Assembly: GCA_016234555.1 (NCBI GenBank)
Contig: JACRBJ010000069.1
Span: forward strand, 62,001-126,000
From: Chloroflexota bacterium
GTDB lineage: Bacteria; Chloroflexota; Anaerolineae; Anaerolineales; Villigracilaceae
Length of the DNA stretch: 64,000 bases
Direction of reading: 5' to 3'
Positions 25,794 through 34,721 of this stretch are shown here, in pieces. Below the pieces are notes generated by a model. It was given only the letters and a program-made list of their open reading frames with translations. It ran no database searches and was not told where the DNA came from. The position numbers and the translations under genes are program-made. Numbering within the stretch: position 1 is the first letter of the stretch; each line of letters opens with the position of its first letter.

Positions 25794-27346
25794 GACATCT
25801 CCGTTCTTTTTGCATGGTTGGTTTCCGTATTGCGCTTTTCGTTTTCCATGTAGTAATAGGTTGTCCCATCGCTCTTCACAAAATAGTAGTGCAGCCGGTC
25901 CCGGGTCATGTGCAGGATCACGGAATTTTGTCGTTCCGCAAGTTTTGCCAAAGCGTCAATCGAGGCTGCCTCCACCAGGGGCTGATTCTTTTCAAAGTCA
26001 TACTCGTAAATATCCATCAACAGGGAGCTGTGCTTGACCTGGATCACGAACTGCGGATCACGTTTGGTCGCCTGGAGAACGTACCAGCCAAAAATCAGCA
26101 GGCAAAGAAGCGACAGTCCCAACCCCCCAAGGCTTAGGACGCGCAGACCGAAAACATTCCATTCCAACCCCAGGAAACGAAACGAGTTTGGCTGTACATT
26201 CGCACTGGCGGCTTTCCCGCTCTTGGATGACTGCAGTGGGTCCGATTCGTTATTTTTGCCAGCCAGGTAAAAATGCACCTTGTCGAATTCGAATACCAGG
26301 CTCGATGTGAATGAGTCGTATATGGGATTCCCATCCGCTTTTGCCGTGACCGATGTCTGCGAGATGATCGTCAGGGTATAGGTGTTCGGACGGAACCCCG
26401 TTCCCTCCTCCACCGTGCTGACCAGAGCCTGCACCTGGCACAAATCGACAGGGGCAATTGCCGTATAGGAGTTTCCGCTAAAGGCGGTTTCCGGTTGAAG
26501 TGGAATGGTGCGCTGCCATCCGCTCTGCTCGTCGGATATCCGCGCGTCAATCTGTTGCGTACCGGATACCTCCTGCATTTGTCCCGACAGGTTGTATGAA
26601 TATCCGATGTTGATGACACAGGTCAATCTTGGGAAAATTGGGTCGCCGGAGTGTAATGTCTCGGTATCGTAGATTCCAGCGGCGCCGGCGGCGGAGTAAT
26701 AATAGACGCCCGTCTGCTCATACTTGATATCATCCGCCTCCCGTTCAACCGGTTTGCCGAGGGAAAAAATCGTCAGGGCTAAAAATGCCAGCGTTAGGAA
26801 TCCCAGCGCGTAGAGCGTCGCCTCGAACCATCCCATGGATCTTGTGGGCGGTTTATTTCTTCGGTTTCCGCGGTGATGCGGTTGGGTTATTGGACCTGCC
26901 ATAAGAATGCCTCCAAGTATGCCTATCGCGAGCGCCAGGTTGATGGGCGTGCGCAGCCATTTCATCGTTTCCCCTAGTTTGGGGATGTGTATCCAAAACT
27001 TGCCGATGATTTCATCCTTAGTGGGGCGATAGGCGTCGATCCAGGAGTTATTATCTCCCTTCAAGATAAAGTAATCCTGCTCCACGGCGATAATACGGTG
27101 GATGACGAACGCCCTCATTTTCGAGTCGCTATAGGTGACAATATCTCCCGCTTCATAGCGTGCCGCTTTTTTTATGATGACCAGGTCGCCCCGATGGAAC
27201 AAGGGTTCCATGCTGTTGCCGTCTATGATCACGTAGGATGCCTGTCCCCCGATCCGGGTTGGCGCAAAAACAAGCCATATGGTCACCAGGCTGGTCACCA
27301 TGAGGAGATTGATTGCCAAAGCGGGAATCGTCCCAATCCTTTTCAT
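25790..27346 (-). CDS. Signal peptidase I (SipW/archaeal type) fused to a DUF5305-like domain, module A
   Basis: 518 aa from the ATG at 27346; longer in-frame starts lie in a palindromic leader and add unrelated residues. Ser45 in DGNSMEPLFHRGD, His83 in VIHRII and KGDNNSWID with Asp98 give the Ser-His signal peptidase core with TM helices before and after. The outward domain begins YEQTGVYYYSAAGAAGIYD, with GDPIFPRLTC and GWQRTIPLQPETAFSG, matching DUF5305. A final TM helix near residue 430 leads to a cytoplasmic tail with ALAKLAERQNSVILH, also shared with module B. Likely processes the small secreted proteins next door. Confidence 0.85.
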   Translation of the reverse strand: MKRIGTIPALAINLLMVTSLVTIWLVFAPTRIGGQASYVIIDGNSMEPLFHRGDLVIIKKAARYEAGDIVTYSDSKMRAFVIHRIIAVEQDYFILKGDNNSWIDAYRPTKDEIIGKFWIHIPKLGETMKWLRTPINLALAIGILGGILMAGPITQPHHRGNRRNKPPTRSMGWFEATLYALGFLTLAFLALTIFSLGKPVEREADDIKYEQTGVYYYSAAGAAGIYDTETLHSGDPIFPRLTCVINIGYSYNLSGQMQEVSGTQQIDARISDEQSGWQRTIPLQPETAFSGNSYTAIAPVDLCQVQALVSTVEEGTGFRPNTYTLTIISQTSVTAKADGNPIYDSFTSSLVFEFDKVHFYLAGKNNESDPLQSSKSGKAASANVQPNSFRFLGLEWNVFGLRVLSLGGLGLSLLCLLIFGWYVLQATKRDPQFVIQVKHSSLLMDIYEYDFEKNQPLVEAASIDALAKLAERQNSVILHMTRDRLHYYFVKSDGTTYYYMENEKRNTETNHAKRTEMS

Positions 27347-27410
27347 GAGAACAAGAACATCGCAACCTGCCTGCGTCTGACTGTGCATGCATCCAGAACA
27401 AAACTGACCC

Positions 27411-27444
27411 AAATACAGGGCTTGGCGCGCCAAGCCCTGTATTT
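27411..27444. repeat. Perfect 34-bp palindrome between substrate and peptidase genes of module A
   Basis: AAATACAGGGCTTGGCG (27411-27427) is followed by its exact reverse complement. It lies just downstream of AATCGTATACT, in the leader of the peptidase gene. It can act as a stem to set the substrate-to-peptidase ratio or as an operator. Confidence 0.75.
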
Positions 27445-27493
27445 AGTATACGATTTATTCAAACTTGTTTTTCGTGCAGGTTGCTTGCAGACT

Positions 27494-27889
27494 TTACGGA
27501 TCGAGGCTGTCACTGGCGACGACATTTAGCGCGGTCACACTTGCGAGGGTCAAGGCTCCGTAGGTGCAGGTGACGTGCACTTCGGGGAGCGTGCCGTCCG
27601 CGAGGGTGCAGGTTGTCCATGAGCCGCCCGTTGCGGTCTGGAGCATGACGACAAGCGCCTTGTTGGTGCCGGTGGTCGGGTTGATGTCGAATGTGATGGC
27701 GTCGACAATCGTCGGATCGGTTGCATCGAGGTCGTAGACGATTGAATCCACCGTGTACCCGCTGACGACGGATGCGGCATACCCTGCATTGGTGTCGGGG
27801 ACGGTGTTCGCCGCGGCAAAACCGTAGGCGGCTCCCGCAATGACTATGATGGACAGGACGGCTAGAACGACTTTAAAACTGCGTAACAT
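27494..27889 (-). CDS. Small secreted protein with SipW-type signal, module A
   Basis: 131 aa. The N-terminal helix (VVLAVLSIIVIAGAAYGF) ends in AYGFAAANTVPDTNAG, then a beta-rich domain (SGYTVDSIVYDLDATDP, DAITFDINPTTG) with two Cys. Homologous along most of its length to 20507-20866 and placed first in its module. GGAGAT lies upstream of the ATG. It is the gene directly downstream of the c-di-GMP riboswitch at 28029-28118, so its synthesis is expected to follow c-di-GMP levels. Probably a surface or fibre-forming protein. Confidence 0.78.
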   Translation of the reverse strand: MLRSFKVVLAVLSIIVIAGAAYGFAAANTVPDTNAGYAASVVSGYTVDSIVYDLDATDPTIVDAITFDINPTTGTNKALVVMLQTATGGSWTTCTLADGTLPEVHVTCTYGALTLASVTALNVVASDSLDP

Positions 27890-27971
27890 GGCTTATCTCC
27901 TTTCTTGCAGATCCGGTCTTTGACGGGTCTGCGCTGGTAAAACAAAACGCTGAAGGTTGATCAGCCATCCG

Positions 27972-28006
27972 AAAAAAAACAGCCTGGCTTTTTATGAGCC
28001 AGGCTT
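27972..28006 (-). terminator. Terminator in the c-di-GMP riboswitch expression platform
   Basis: On the minus strand AGCCTGGCT (27997-28005) pairs with AGCCAGGCT (27981-27989), followed by GTTTTTTTTC. It lies directly between the GEMM-I aptamer and the first gene of module A. Confidence 0.85.
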
Positions 28007-28028
28007 GTGAACACAAAACGATTTGTGA

Positions 28029-28118
28029 TCTTCGGCGGCCTGGCGGTCGTGGTCATTGTGATGACGGTAGACCCATGGCTTTGCGTCGCCGGCTTTCGCC
28101 GGGTTTGCCTTTATCGGA
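28029..28118 (-). ncRNA. Cyclic-di-GMP-I (GEMM-I) riboswitch
   Basis: Minus-strand motif: AAAGGCAAACC, the GAAA tetraloop within CGGCGAAAGCCG, GACGCAAAGCCATGGGTCTA, then a hairpin GTCAT/ATGAC and the tetraloop-receptor strand CGACCGCCAGGCCGCCG. These are the conserved parts of the GEMM-I aptamer in the right order and spacing. A strong terminator follows at 27972-28006 and then the secreted-protein gene of module A. Whether ligand turns expression on or off depends on helix competition that was not computed. Confidence 0.92.
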
Positions 28119-28262
28119 TGTCTTGTTCGCAGTATAGTTGGGTAACGAGATTGCCGCAACCGTTTTTGTACTTACCTCGCTTCCGTAAAACTACTTATCT
28201 TGAGGGAACGAAAAATCAGTCATGGTTACAGCTTTGACGATAAGTTCCTGGTTCGCGTAATC

Positions 28263-28805
28263 CTAAGGCGTTGTAACGATCTTCACATAGATCAGGTCGC
28301 CAAACGCAATTCCGTCGGGGCCATAAGCTTGCCAGGTGCTCTCATAGGTCCCTTCCACTGCGGGCGCGGTGAAAAGAATTCGTATTGTGACCTGCGTCTC
28401 CGCGTGGGCGGGATACAGCAACTGTTCCTGGTTTGCCCCCATCGGGTCGCCGCCGATCCATTTCACGCGGTAGGTGGAGTCCCAATTGCAGGTTCCTTTG
28501 TTTTTGACCAGCCACTGCTTGTCGATTGTCGAGCCGATGGAGACGGTTGTCCCATCGGGGATGGTGACATCCGAGACGAATTCGAGGTCGTTGAAGCAGG
28601 GTCCCTCGGTGGGTGTGGCGGTGACGGTTGAATTGGGAGTGACGGTGTGGATTCCAGGGACGGCAATGGCGGTTGGCAGGATTTGAGTTGGCGGGGGCAA
28701 TGTGGGCGGACGGAATGGCGTGTCTGTGGCTTGGGGGACGCAGGCCTGGGCGAAGGTCAAAACCAGAAGCAGGGCAACCAACTGTGAGCGGAATCCGGGT
28801 TTCAT
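28263..28805 (-). CDS. Lipoprotein with NBR1-like Ig domain
   Basis: 180 aa. Start at 28805 gives MKPGFRSQLVALLLVLTFAQ followed by the lipobox Cys (AQAC). A short Pro/Thr linker leads to a C-terminal domain with FVSDVTIPDGTTVSIGSTID, KQWLVKNKGTCNWDSTYRVK and GTYESTWQAYGPDG, the four-Trp/NBR1-Ig pattern common in Chloroflexota exoproteins. Probably an extracellular protein-binding module. It lies downstream of recA behind a terminator. Confidence 0.82.
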   Translation of the reverse strand: MKPGFRSQLVALLLVLTFAQACVPQATDTPFRPPTLPPPTQILPTAIAVPGIHTVTPNSTVTATPTEGPCFNDLEFVSDVTIPDGTTVSIGSTIDKQWLVKNKGTCNWDSTYRVKWIGGDPMGANQEQLLYPAHAETQVTIRILFTAPAVEGTYESTWQAYGPDGIAFGDLIYVKIVTTP

Positions 28806-28820
28806 GTCCCGATTAAAACA

Positions 28821-28857
28821 CAAAACTCCCGAAGTCTCGAAAACTTCGGGAGTTTTG
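28821..28857 (-). terminator. Terminator of recA
   Basis: AAAACTCCCGAAGT (28822-28835) pairs with ACTTCGGGAGTTTT (28843-28856) with T-runs on both sides. It lies 8 bp after the recA stop. Confidence 0.82.
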
Positions 28858-28864
28858 ATTCGCT

Positions 28865-29983
<1,119 letters not shown>

Positions 29984-30028
29984 GGTTTGTTTCTCCAATA
30001 TTTGTAAGTGATTGATTGTGTATGCGAG

Positions 30029-30056
30029 AGTATAGCACAGATGTTCTGTGCGTCAA
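30029..30056 (-). promoter_or_regulatory. recA promoter with palindromic operator in the spacer
   Basis: Minus strand: TTGACG (30051-30056), 16-bp spacer, TATACT (30029-30034). The spacer is almost entirely a perfect interrupted palindrome, GCACAGA-ACA-TCTGTGC (30035-30051). A repressor bound there would block RNA polymerase. LexA is the natural candidate, by inference. Confidence 0.7.
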
Positions 30057-30141
30057 GAGCGGGGCGGTAATAATTTCAATTTCGGATCGTTTGTAAAATA
30101 ACAACAACGGGTCATTTTTATAACAGGCGGTTTTGCAAAGA

Positions 30142-30157
30142 TTACCCATTTGGGTAA
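30142..30157. promoter_or_regulatory. Palindrome upstream of the pckG promoter
   Basis: TTACCCA-TT-TGGGTAA, 7-bp perfect arms, 12 bp upstream of the putative -35. It is placed like a regulator-binding site between the divergent recA and pckG genes. Confidence 0.4.
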
Positions 30158-30168
30158 CATCCTTTTGG

Positions 30169-30196
30169 GTGACAAAAAAAGCTTTGCAGGTATAAT
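30169..30196 (+). promoter_or_regulatory. Probable pckG promoter
   Basis: GTGACA (30169-30174), 16-bp spacer, TATAAT (30191-30196) in the context GGTATAATCGC. This context is shared with ftsY and glmS. Confidence 0.5.
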
Positions 30197-30280
30197 CGCC
30201 GCAATTTATAAACTGTCAGCTGTGAAGCTCGTCACAAGACAAGGCGTTTTATGACTTTATCATTCAATAAGGAGCAAGAT

Positions 30281-32101
30281 ATGAAAACTGTCGGTTTCCC
30301 CACGTATGTCAAAAACCCAAAGGCTCGCACATGGATCAAGGAGATGGTTGCGCTTTGCAAGCCGGACCAGATCCATTGGTGCGATGGTTCGCAGGCTGAG
30401 TATGACGCCTTGTGCGATTTACTCGTCCGTAGTGGGACTTTTATCAAACTCAATGAGAACATGCGTCCGAACAGTTATCTTGCCCGTTCCGACCAGGGCG
30501 ACGTTGCCCGTGTCGAAGACCGCACTTTCATTTGCAGCGCCAAACCCGAAGACGCCGGTCCCACCAATAATTGGGTCGATCCGCTTGAGATGAAGGGGAC
30601 TTTGACGAAACTCTTCGACGGCTCGATGCGCGGGCGCACGATGTACGTCATCCCGTTCAGCATGGGACCACTCGGCTCGGACATCGCTCAGATCGGAATC
30701 GAATTGAGCGACTCAGCCTACGTCGCCGTCAACATGCGGATCATGACTCGCATGGGGCAGGCGGTCTGGGATGTTTTGGGCGATGGCGATTTCGTCCCCT
30801 GCCTGCATTCGGTGGGTGCGCCACTCGAGCCTGATCAACCGGACGTGAGCTGGCCCTGCAACAAGGAGCAGAAGTACATCGTCCACTTTCCGGAGGAGCG
30901 CGCCATCTGGTCTTATGGCAGCGGTTATGGCGGGAATGCCCTGCTCGGCAAAAAATGTCTTGCCCTGCGCATCGCATCCAAGATGGCGCGCGACGAGGGC
31001 TGGCTCGCCGAGCACATGCTGATTTTGGGCATCGAGTCACCAAAAGGGGAGAAGACCTATCTTGCGGCAGCGTTCCCAAGCGCCTGCGGCAAGACCAACC
31101 TTGCGATGTTGATTCCGCCCGCAGCGTTCGAGGGGTGGAAGGTTACAACCGTCGGCGACGACATCGCCTGGCTCAAGTCTGGTTCCGATGGGCAGTTATA
31201 CGCCATCAATCCCGAAAACGGTTATTTTGGCGTCGCGCCCGGCACCTCGGAAAAGACCAATCCCAATGCGATTGGCTCGGTCAGCAGGAATACGATTTTT
31301 ACAAACGTTGCCCTGACCCCCGATGGGGACGTGTGGTGGGAGGGCCTGACCAAGACTCCGCCCGCGGAATTGATCGACTGGACCGGTCAACCTTGGACGC
31401 CCGACTGCGGACGCAAAGCCGCCCACCCGAACGCGCGCTTCACGGCTCCCGCCAGCCAGTGCCCGTCCATCGACCCGCAATGGGAAGACCCGCGCGGCGT
31501 GCCGGTCAAAGCCTTCATCTTTGGCGGGCGACGCAGCAACACCGTTCCGCTGGTGTTCCAGGCGAAGGATTGGGATCATGGCGTCTATCTTGCCGCGACC
31601 ATGGGCTCGGAGACAACCGCCGCCGCAAACGGTCAAATTGGACAGGTGCGCCGCGACCCGTTCGCCATGCTGCCTTTCTGCGGCTATCACATGGGCGATT
31701 ACTTCCAGCACTGGCTGGACTTTGGAAAGACGCTTGCCGTCCCGCCGCCCATCTTCGGCGTGAACTGGTTCCGCACCAATGGGGATGGCGGATTCCTGTG
31801 GCCCGGCTTCGGTGAAAACATGCGCGTGCTGCAATGGATCGTCGACCGGGTCAACGGGCGGGCGGATGCGGTGAAGAGTCCGCTGGGTTGGGTCCCAACT
31901 TATTCGGATTTGTTCTGGGAGGGACTCGACTTTCTGCACGAACAATTCGAGTACCTGATCAGCATCGACCCGCAGCACTGGCGCGAGGAGCTGAAGCAGC
32001 ACGACCAATTGTTCGAGAGGATGCAGGATAAACTTCCCGAGAAGCTGGCTGCCATCCGCGCAAAATTTGATGGGAGGTTTGATCTGGCGACCGGGACCTA
32101 G
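30281..32101 (+). CDS. pckG: Phosphoenolpyruvate carboxykinase (GTP)
   Basis: 606 aa, the normal size for GTP-type PEPCK. Start at 30281 follows AAGGAG; an in-frame ATG at 30251 has no site. Signature FPSACGKTNLAML (P-loop with reactive Cys), GDDIAWLK (metal site) and FGGRRSNTVPLV are present. It interconverts oxaloacetate and PEP with GTP/GDP in gluconeogenesis or anaplerosis. Monocistronic with a strong terminator. Confidence 0.96.
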   Translation: MKTVGFPTYVKNPKARTWIKEMVALCKPDQIHWCDGSQAEYDALCDLLVRSGTFIKLNENMRPNSYLARSDQGDVARVEDRTFICSAKPEDAGPTNNWVDPLEMKGTLTKLFDGSMRGRTMYVIPFSMGPLGSDIAQIGIELSDSAYVAVNMRIMTRMGQAVWDVLGDGDFVPCLHSVGAPLEPDQPDVSWPCNKEQKYIVHFPEERAIWSYGSGYGGNALLGKKCLALRIASKMARDEGWLAEHMLILGIESPKGEKTYLAAAFPSACGKTNLAMLIPPAAFEGWKVTTVGDDIAWLKSGSDGQLYAINPENGYFGVAPGTSEKTNPNAIGSVSRNTIFTNVALTPDGDVWWEGLTKTPPAELIDWTGQPWTPDCGRKAAHPNARFTAPASQCPSIDPQWEDPRGVPVKAFIFGGRRSNTVPLVFQAKDWDHGVYLAATMGSETTAAANGQIGQVRRDPFAMLPFCGYHMGDYFQHWLDFGKTLAVPPPIFGVNWFRTNGDGGFLWPGFGENMRVLQWIVDRVNGRADAVKSPLGWVPTYSDLFWEGLDFLHEQFEYLISIDPQHWREELKQHDQLFERMQDKLPEKLAAIRAKFDGRFDLATGT

Positions 32102-32122
32102 AAACAACCAGGAAGGAAAAAG

Positions 32123-32164
32123 AAAAACTCACCCCGAAATCCATTTTCGTGGGTGAGTTTTTCT
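32123..32164. terminator. Bidirectional terminator after pckG
   Basis: AAAAACTCACCC with GGGTGAGTTTTT around CGAAATCCATTTTCG, at 32123-32164. It separates pckG from the convergent deaminase gene. Confidence 0.85.
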
Positions 32165-32192
32165 TTAACCAGGAGTCTCAGCCGAGAATTGA

Positions 32193-32621
32193 TTATGCCT
32201 TGAACTCCACCTGTACCAATTCAATATTCGCCGCCTTCAAGAAGTTCATCGCATTTTCGTCGGTGCGATAGGCGGTGCTATACACAATGCGCGAGATGCC
32301 CGCGTTGATCAGCACCTTGGTGCAGTTGATGCACGGCAGGTGTGTGACGTAGCACATTGCACCTTTGGTCGAGACGCCGTGCAGTGCTGCCTGGATGATG
32401 GCGTTTGTCTCGGCGTGGATCGTGCGGACGCAGTGACCTTCCACCATCAGGTGTCCTGCTTCATCGCAATGGGACTGCCCGGCGGGGGAACCGTTGAAGC
32501 CGGTTGTGAGGATACGTTTTTCCAACACCAGCACACAGCCCACGAAGGCGCGGTCACAGGTGCTGCGCTCAGATACCGCGTAGGCAATCTTCATGAAATA
32601 GGAATCCCAGTCAGGGCGCAT
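32193..32621 (-). CDS. Deoxycytidylate (dCMP) deaminase
   Basis: 142 aa zinc deaminase. HAETNAIIQAALHG supplies the zinc His and catalytic Glu, and LPCINCTKVLINAGI the Cys pair. An additional NGSPAGQSHCDEAGH segment is typical of dCMP deaminase (ComEB-like). It makes dUMP from dCMP for thymidylate synthesis. It follows glmS on the same strand with a 92-bp gap holding an inverted repeat. Confidence 0.9.
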   Translation of the reverse strand: MRPDWDSYFMKIAYAVSERSTCDRAFVGCVLVLEKRILTTGFNGSPAGQSHCDEAGHLMVEGHCVRTIHAETNAIIQAALHGVSTKGAMCYVTHLPCINCTKVLINAGISRIVYSTAYRTDENAMNFLKAANIELVQVEFKA

Positions 32622-32639
32622 GGTTCCTCCGTAAATATC

Positions 32640-32703
32640 AGACCTGACAGGTTTCCAGCACGAAACCCAATCAATGTTCTACGCTGTGAAACCTGTCAGG
32701 TCT
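32640..32703. repeat. Dispersed inverted repeat AGACCTGACAGGTTTC
   Basis: 16-bp perfect arms at 32640-32655 and 32688-32703, 32 bp apart, with TTTTTATTT on the plus-strand side. Its AGACCTGACA core is shared with the repeat at 9843-9868. It lies between glmS and the deaminase gene, whose transcription runs the other way. Confidence 0.6.
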
Positions 32704-32712
32704 TTTTATTTC

Positions 32713-34560
32713 TTACTCCACCGTCACGCTCTTGGCGAGGTTGCGGGGTTGGTCCACATCCAGCCCGCGGGTGGTGGCGATGTGATAGGCGAGCAGTTGC
32801 AGCGGAATCACGGTGATGATCGGCGAGAGCATCCACGGGGCTTCTGGAACCCACAGCACATGGTCAGCCATGCCCGCGATGAGTTCGTCGCCTTCGGTGG
32901 CTACAGCGATGACCAGTCCGTTGCGCGCCTTTGCCTGCTGAATCTGCGAGATCATTTTCTCATGCCAGGGGTCTTTGGGAGCAATGCACAGCACGGGCAT
33001 TTCCTCGTCGATCAGGGCGATGGGTCCGTGTTTCATTTCACCCGCAGGGTAGCCTTCGGCGTGGATGTAGGAAATTTCCTTGAGTTTGAGCGCGCCTTCG
33101 TAGGCGATGGGCATGTTGATGCCGCGTCCCAAATACAAACAGCCTGTAATGTCTTTCAGCGCGTGGGCAACCTTTTCGATTTCAGGTTCGGTGTCGAGCA
33201 CGCGCCCAGCCAGGTCGGGGATCAGCCTGAGGTCGGCAATCAGCTCGCGGCGGGTTTTGTCGTCGATGGTGCCGCGCAGGTCAGCCAGCAAAATCGCCAG
33301 CATGTATTGATCCACCAAAGGCGTGGTAAAAGCCTTGGTCGAAGCCACCCCAATTTCGGGTCCGCTTTGCATCGCAATGGTTCCATTCGCGACACGCATC
33401 GCCTGTGATCCAATCGCGTTGACGATGCTCCAGACGATTCCTCCCTTGCGCCGTCCTTCTTCCATGGCGGCAAGGGTGTCGGCGGTTTCGCCCGACTGTG
33501 AGATGGCAAGCACGACGGTGTTTTCGTCGATGATTGGGTCGCTGTAGCGGAACTCGGAGCCGATGACCACTTCGACGGGAATGCGGGCGATTTTTTCGAT
33601 CAGGGTTTTGCCGACCATGCCCGCGTACGCCGCCGTGCCGCAGGCGGTGATGTAGATGCGCTGGATGCGTTTGGCGAGTTCGGGGGTGAGGTTCAGTTCG
33701 GGCAGGCGGATGCGGCTCTCTTTGAAGTCGACGCGCCCCGCGAGGGTGTCGGTCAGCGCGCGCACTTGCTCGTGGATTTCCTTCTGCATGAAGTGGCGGT
33801 ATTCGCCTTTTTCAGCGGCGACTGCGTCCCAGGCGATGACATGGATTTCAGGTTTGACTTCCTTGCCGTCGAGCGTTTCAATGCGGACAGAGTCGCGGGT
33901 GACGGTTGCCATCTGCCGCGATTCGAGGAAGATGACGCGGCGGGTGTGTTCCAAGATGGCGGGGATGTCTGAGGCGATGAAGTTTTCGCCTTCGCCCAGG
34001 CCGATGACCACGCCGCCTGCGTTGCCGATTCTGGCTGTGACGATTTTATCGGGTTCATCTGCCGACATCAGCACAACCACGTTTGCGCCTTCGATCTTTT
34101 GGAAGGTGCGCCGCGCTGCTTCGACGAATCCACCTTCGGGCTTGGCTGCCTGGAAATGTTCGGCAAGGTGGACGATGGTTTCAGTGTCGGTATCCGACAG
34201 GAAGTTCACGCCTTCGCTGGTCAGTTCGTCCTTGATTTCGAGGAAGTTTTCCACGATGCCGTTATGCACGACGACGACGCGTCCCGTGCTGCCGACATGC
34301 GGATGCGCGTTGCGCGCAGATGGCGCGCCATGCGTCGCCCAGCGCGTGTGACCAATGCCCGGCGCGCCGCTCAGCGGAGATTTCGCCACCAGGTCTACCA
34401 ATTGCGACAATTTACCCGCGTCTCTTCTGATCTCGATCTGGTTGCTGTTGATGACAGCCACACCAGCCGAATCATAGCCGCGATATTCAAGCCTTTTCAG
34501 GCCATTGAGGATGATCGACACCGCATCACGCGGGCCGACATATCCGACGATTCCACACAT
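32713..34560 (-). CDS. glmS: Glutamine-fructose-6-phosphate aminotransferase
   Basis: 615 aa. The N-terminal Ntn glutaminase begins with catalytic Cys2 (MCGIVGYVG) and has HTRWATHGAPS. Two SIS sugar-isomerase domains follow (ITACGTAAYAGMVGK, ISQSGETADTL, EAYxxGEMKHGPIALID-type end). It makes glucosamine-6-phosphate for cell-wall precursors; murA for the same pathway lies at 43280. Its leader carries a glmS ribozyme at 34722-34968, so its product should trigger mRNA cleavage. Confidence 0.97.
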   Translation of the reverse strand: MCGIVGYVGPRDAVSIILNGLKRLEYRGYDSAGVAVINSNQIEIRRDAGKLSQLVDLVAKSPLSGAPGIGHTRWATHGAPSARNAHPHVGSTGRVVVVHNGIVENFLEIKDELTSEGVNFLSDTDTETIVHLAEHFQAAKPEGGFVEAARRTFQKIEGANVVVLMSADEPDKIVTARIGNAGGVVIGLGEGENFIASDIPAILEHTRRVIFLESRQMATVTRDSVRIETLDGKEVKPEIHVIAWDAVAAEKGEYRHFMQKEIHEQVRALTDTLAGRVDFKESRIRLPELNLTPELAKRIQRIYITACGTAAYAGMVGKTLIEKIARIPVEVVIGSEFRYSDPIIDENTVVLAISQSGETADTLAAMEEGRRKGGIVWSIVNAIGSQAMRVANGTIAMQSGPEIGVASTKAFTTPLVDQYMLAILLADLRGTIDDKTRRELIADLRLIPDLAGRVLDTEPEIEKVAHALKDITGCLYLGRGINMPIAYEGALKLKEISYIHAEGYPAGEMKHGPIALIDEEMPVLCIAPKDPWHEKMISQIQQAKARNGLVIAVATEGDELIAGMADHVLWVPEAPWMLSPIITVIPLQLLAYHIATTRGLDVDQPRNLAKSVTVE

Positions 34561-34576
34561 AGGGGAGTCCTCCGAA

Positions 34577-34680
34577 GTTTAGAAAGTAGATGATTAGAGA
34601 CTAGAGATTGGTAAAACAGAGATTGGTGGAATTCCACTCATCTCTATTTGCTACTCTCTATTCTCTACTTGTTTTTTCAC
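34577..34680. repeat. Low-complexity TAGAGA/AGAGAT repeats in the glmS leader
   Basis: Degenerate units such as TAGAGACTAGAGATTGG and, inverted, CATCTCTATTTGCTACTCTC fill the gap between the ribozyme and the glmS ribosome-binding site. The two halves can pair into a long imperfect hairpin. Confidence 0.5.
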
Positions 34681-34721
34681 CACTCCCAACCTTTTGACCT
34701 CACAATTGCTTGCAGGTGTTA

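Noticed and set aside
28007..28237. 76-codon plus-strand frame
   Set aside because: It is antisense to the c-di-GMP riboswitch and has no ribosome-binding site.
30955..32107. Frames of 286 and 303 codons over pckG
   Set aside because: Out-of-frame and antisense shadows of PEPCK, whose motifs are intact.
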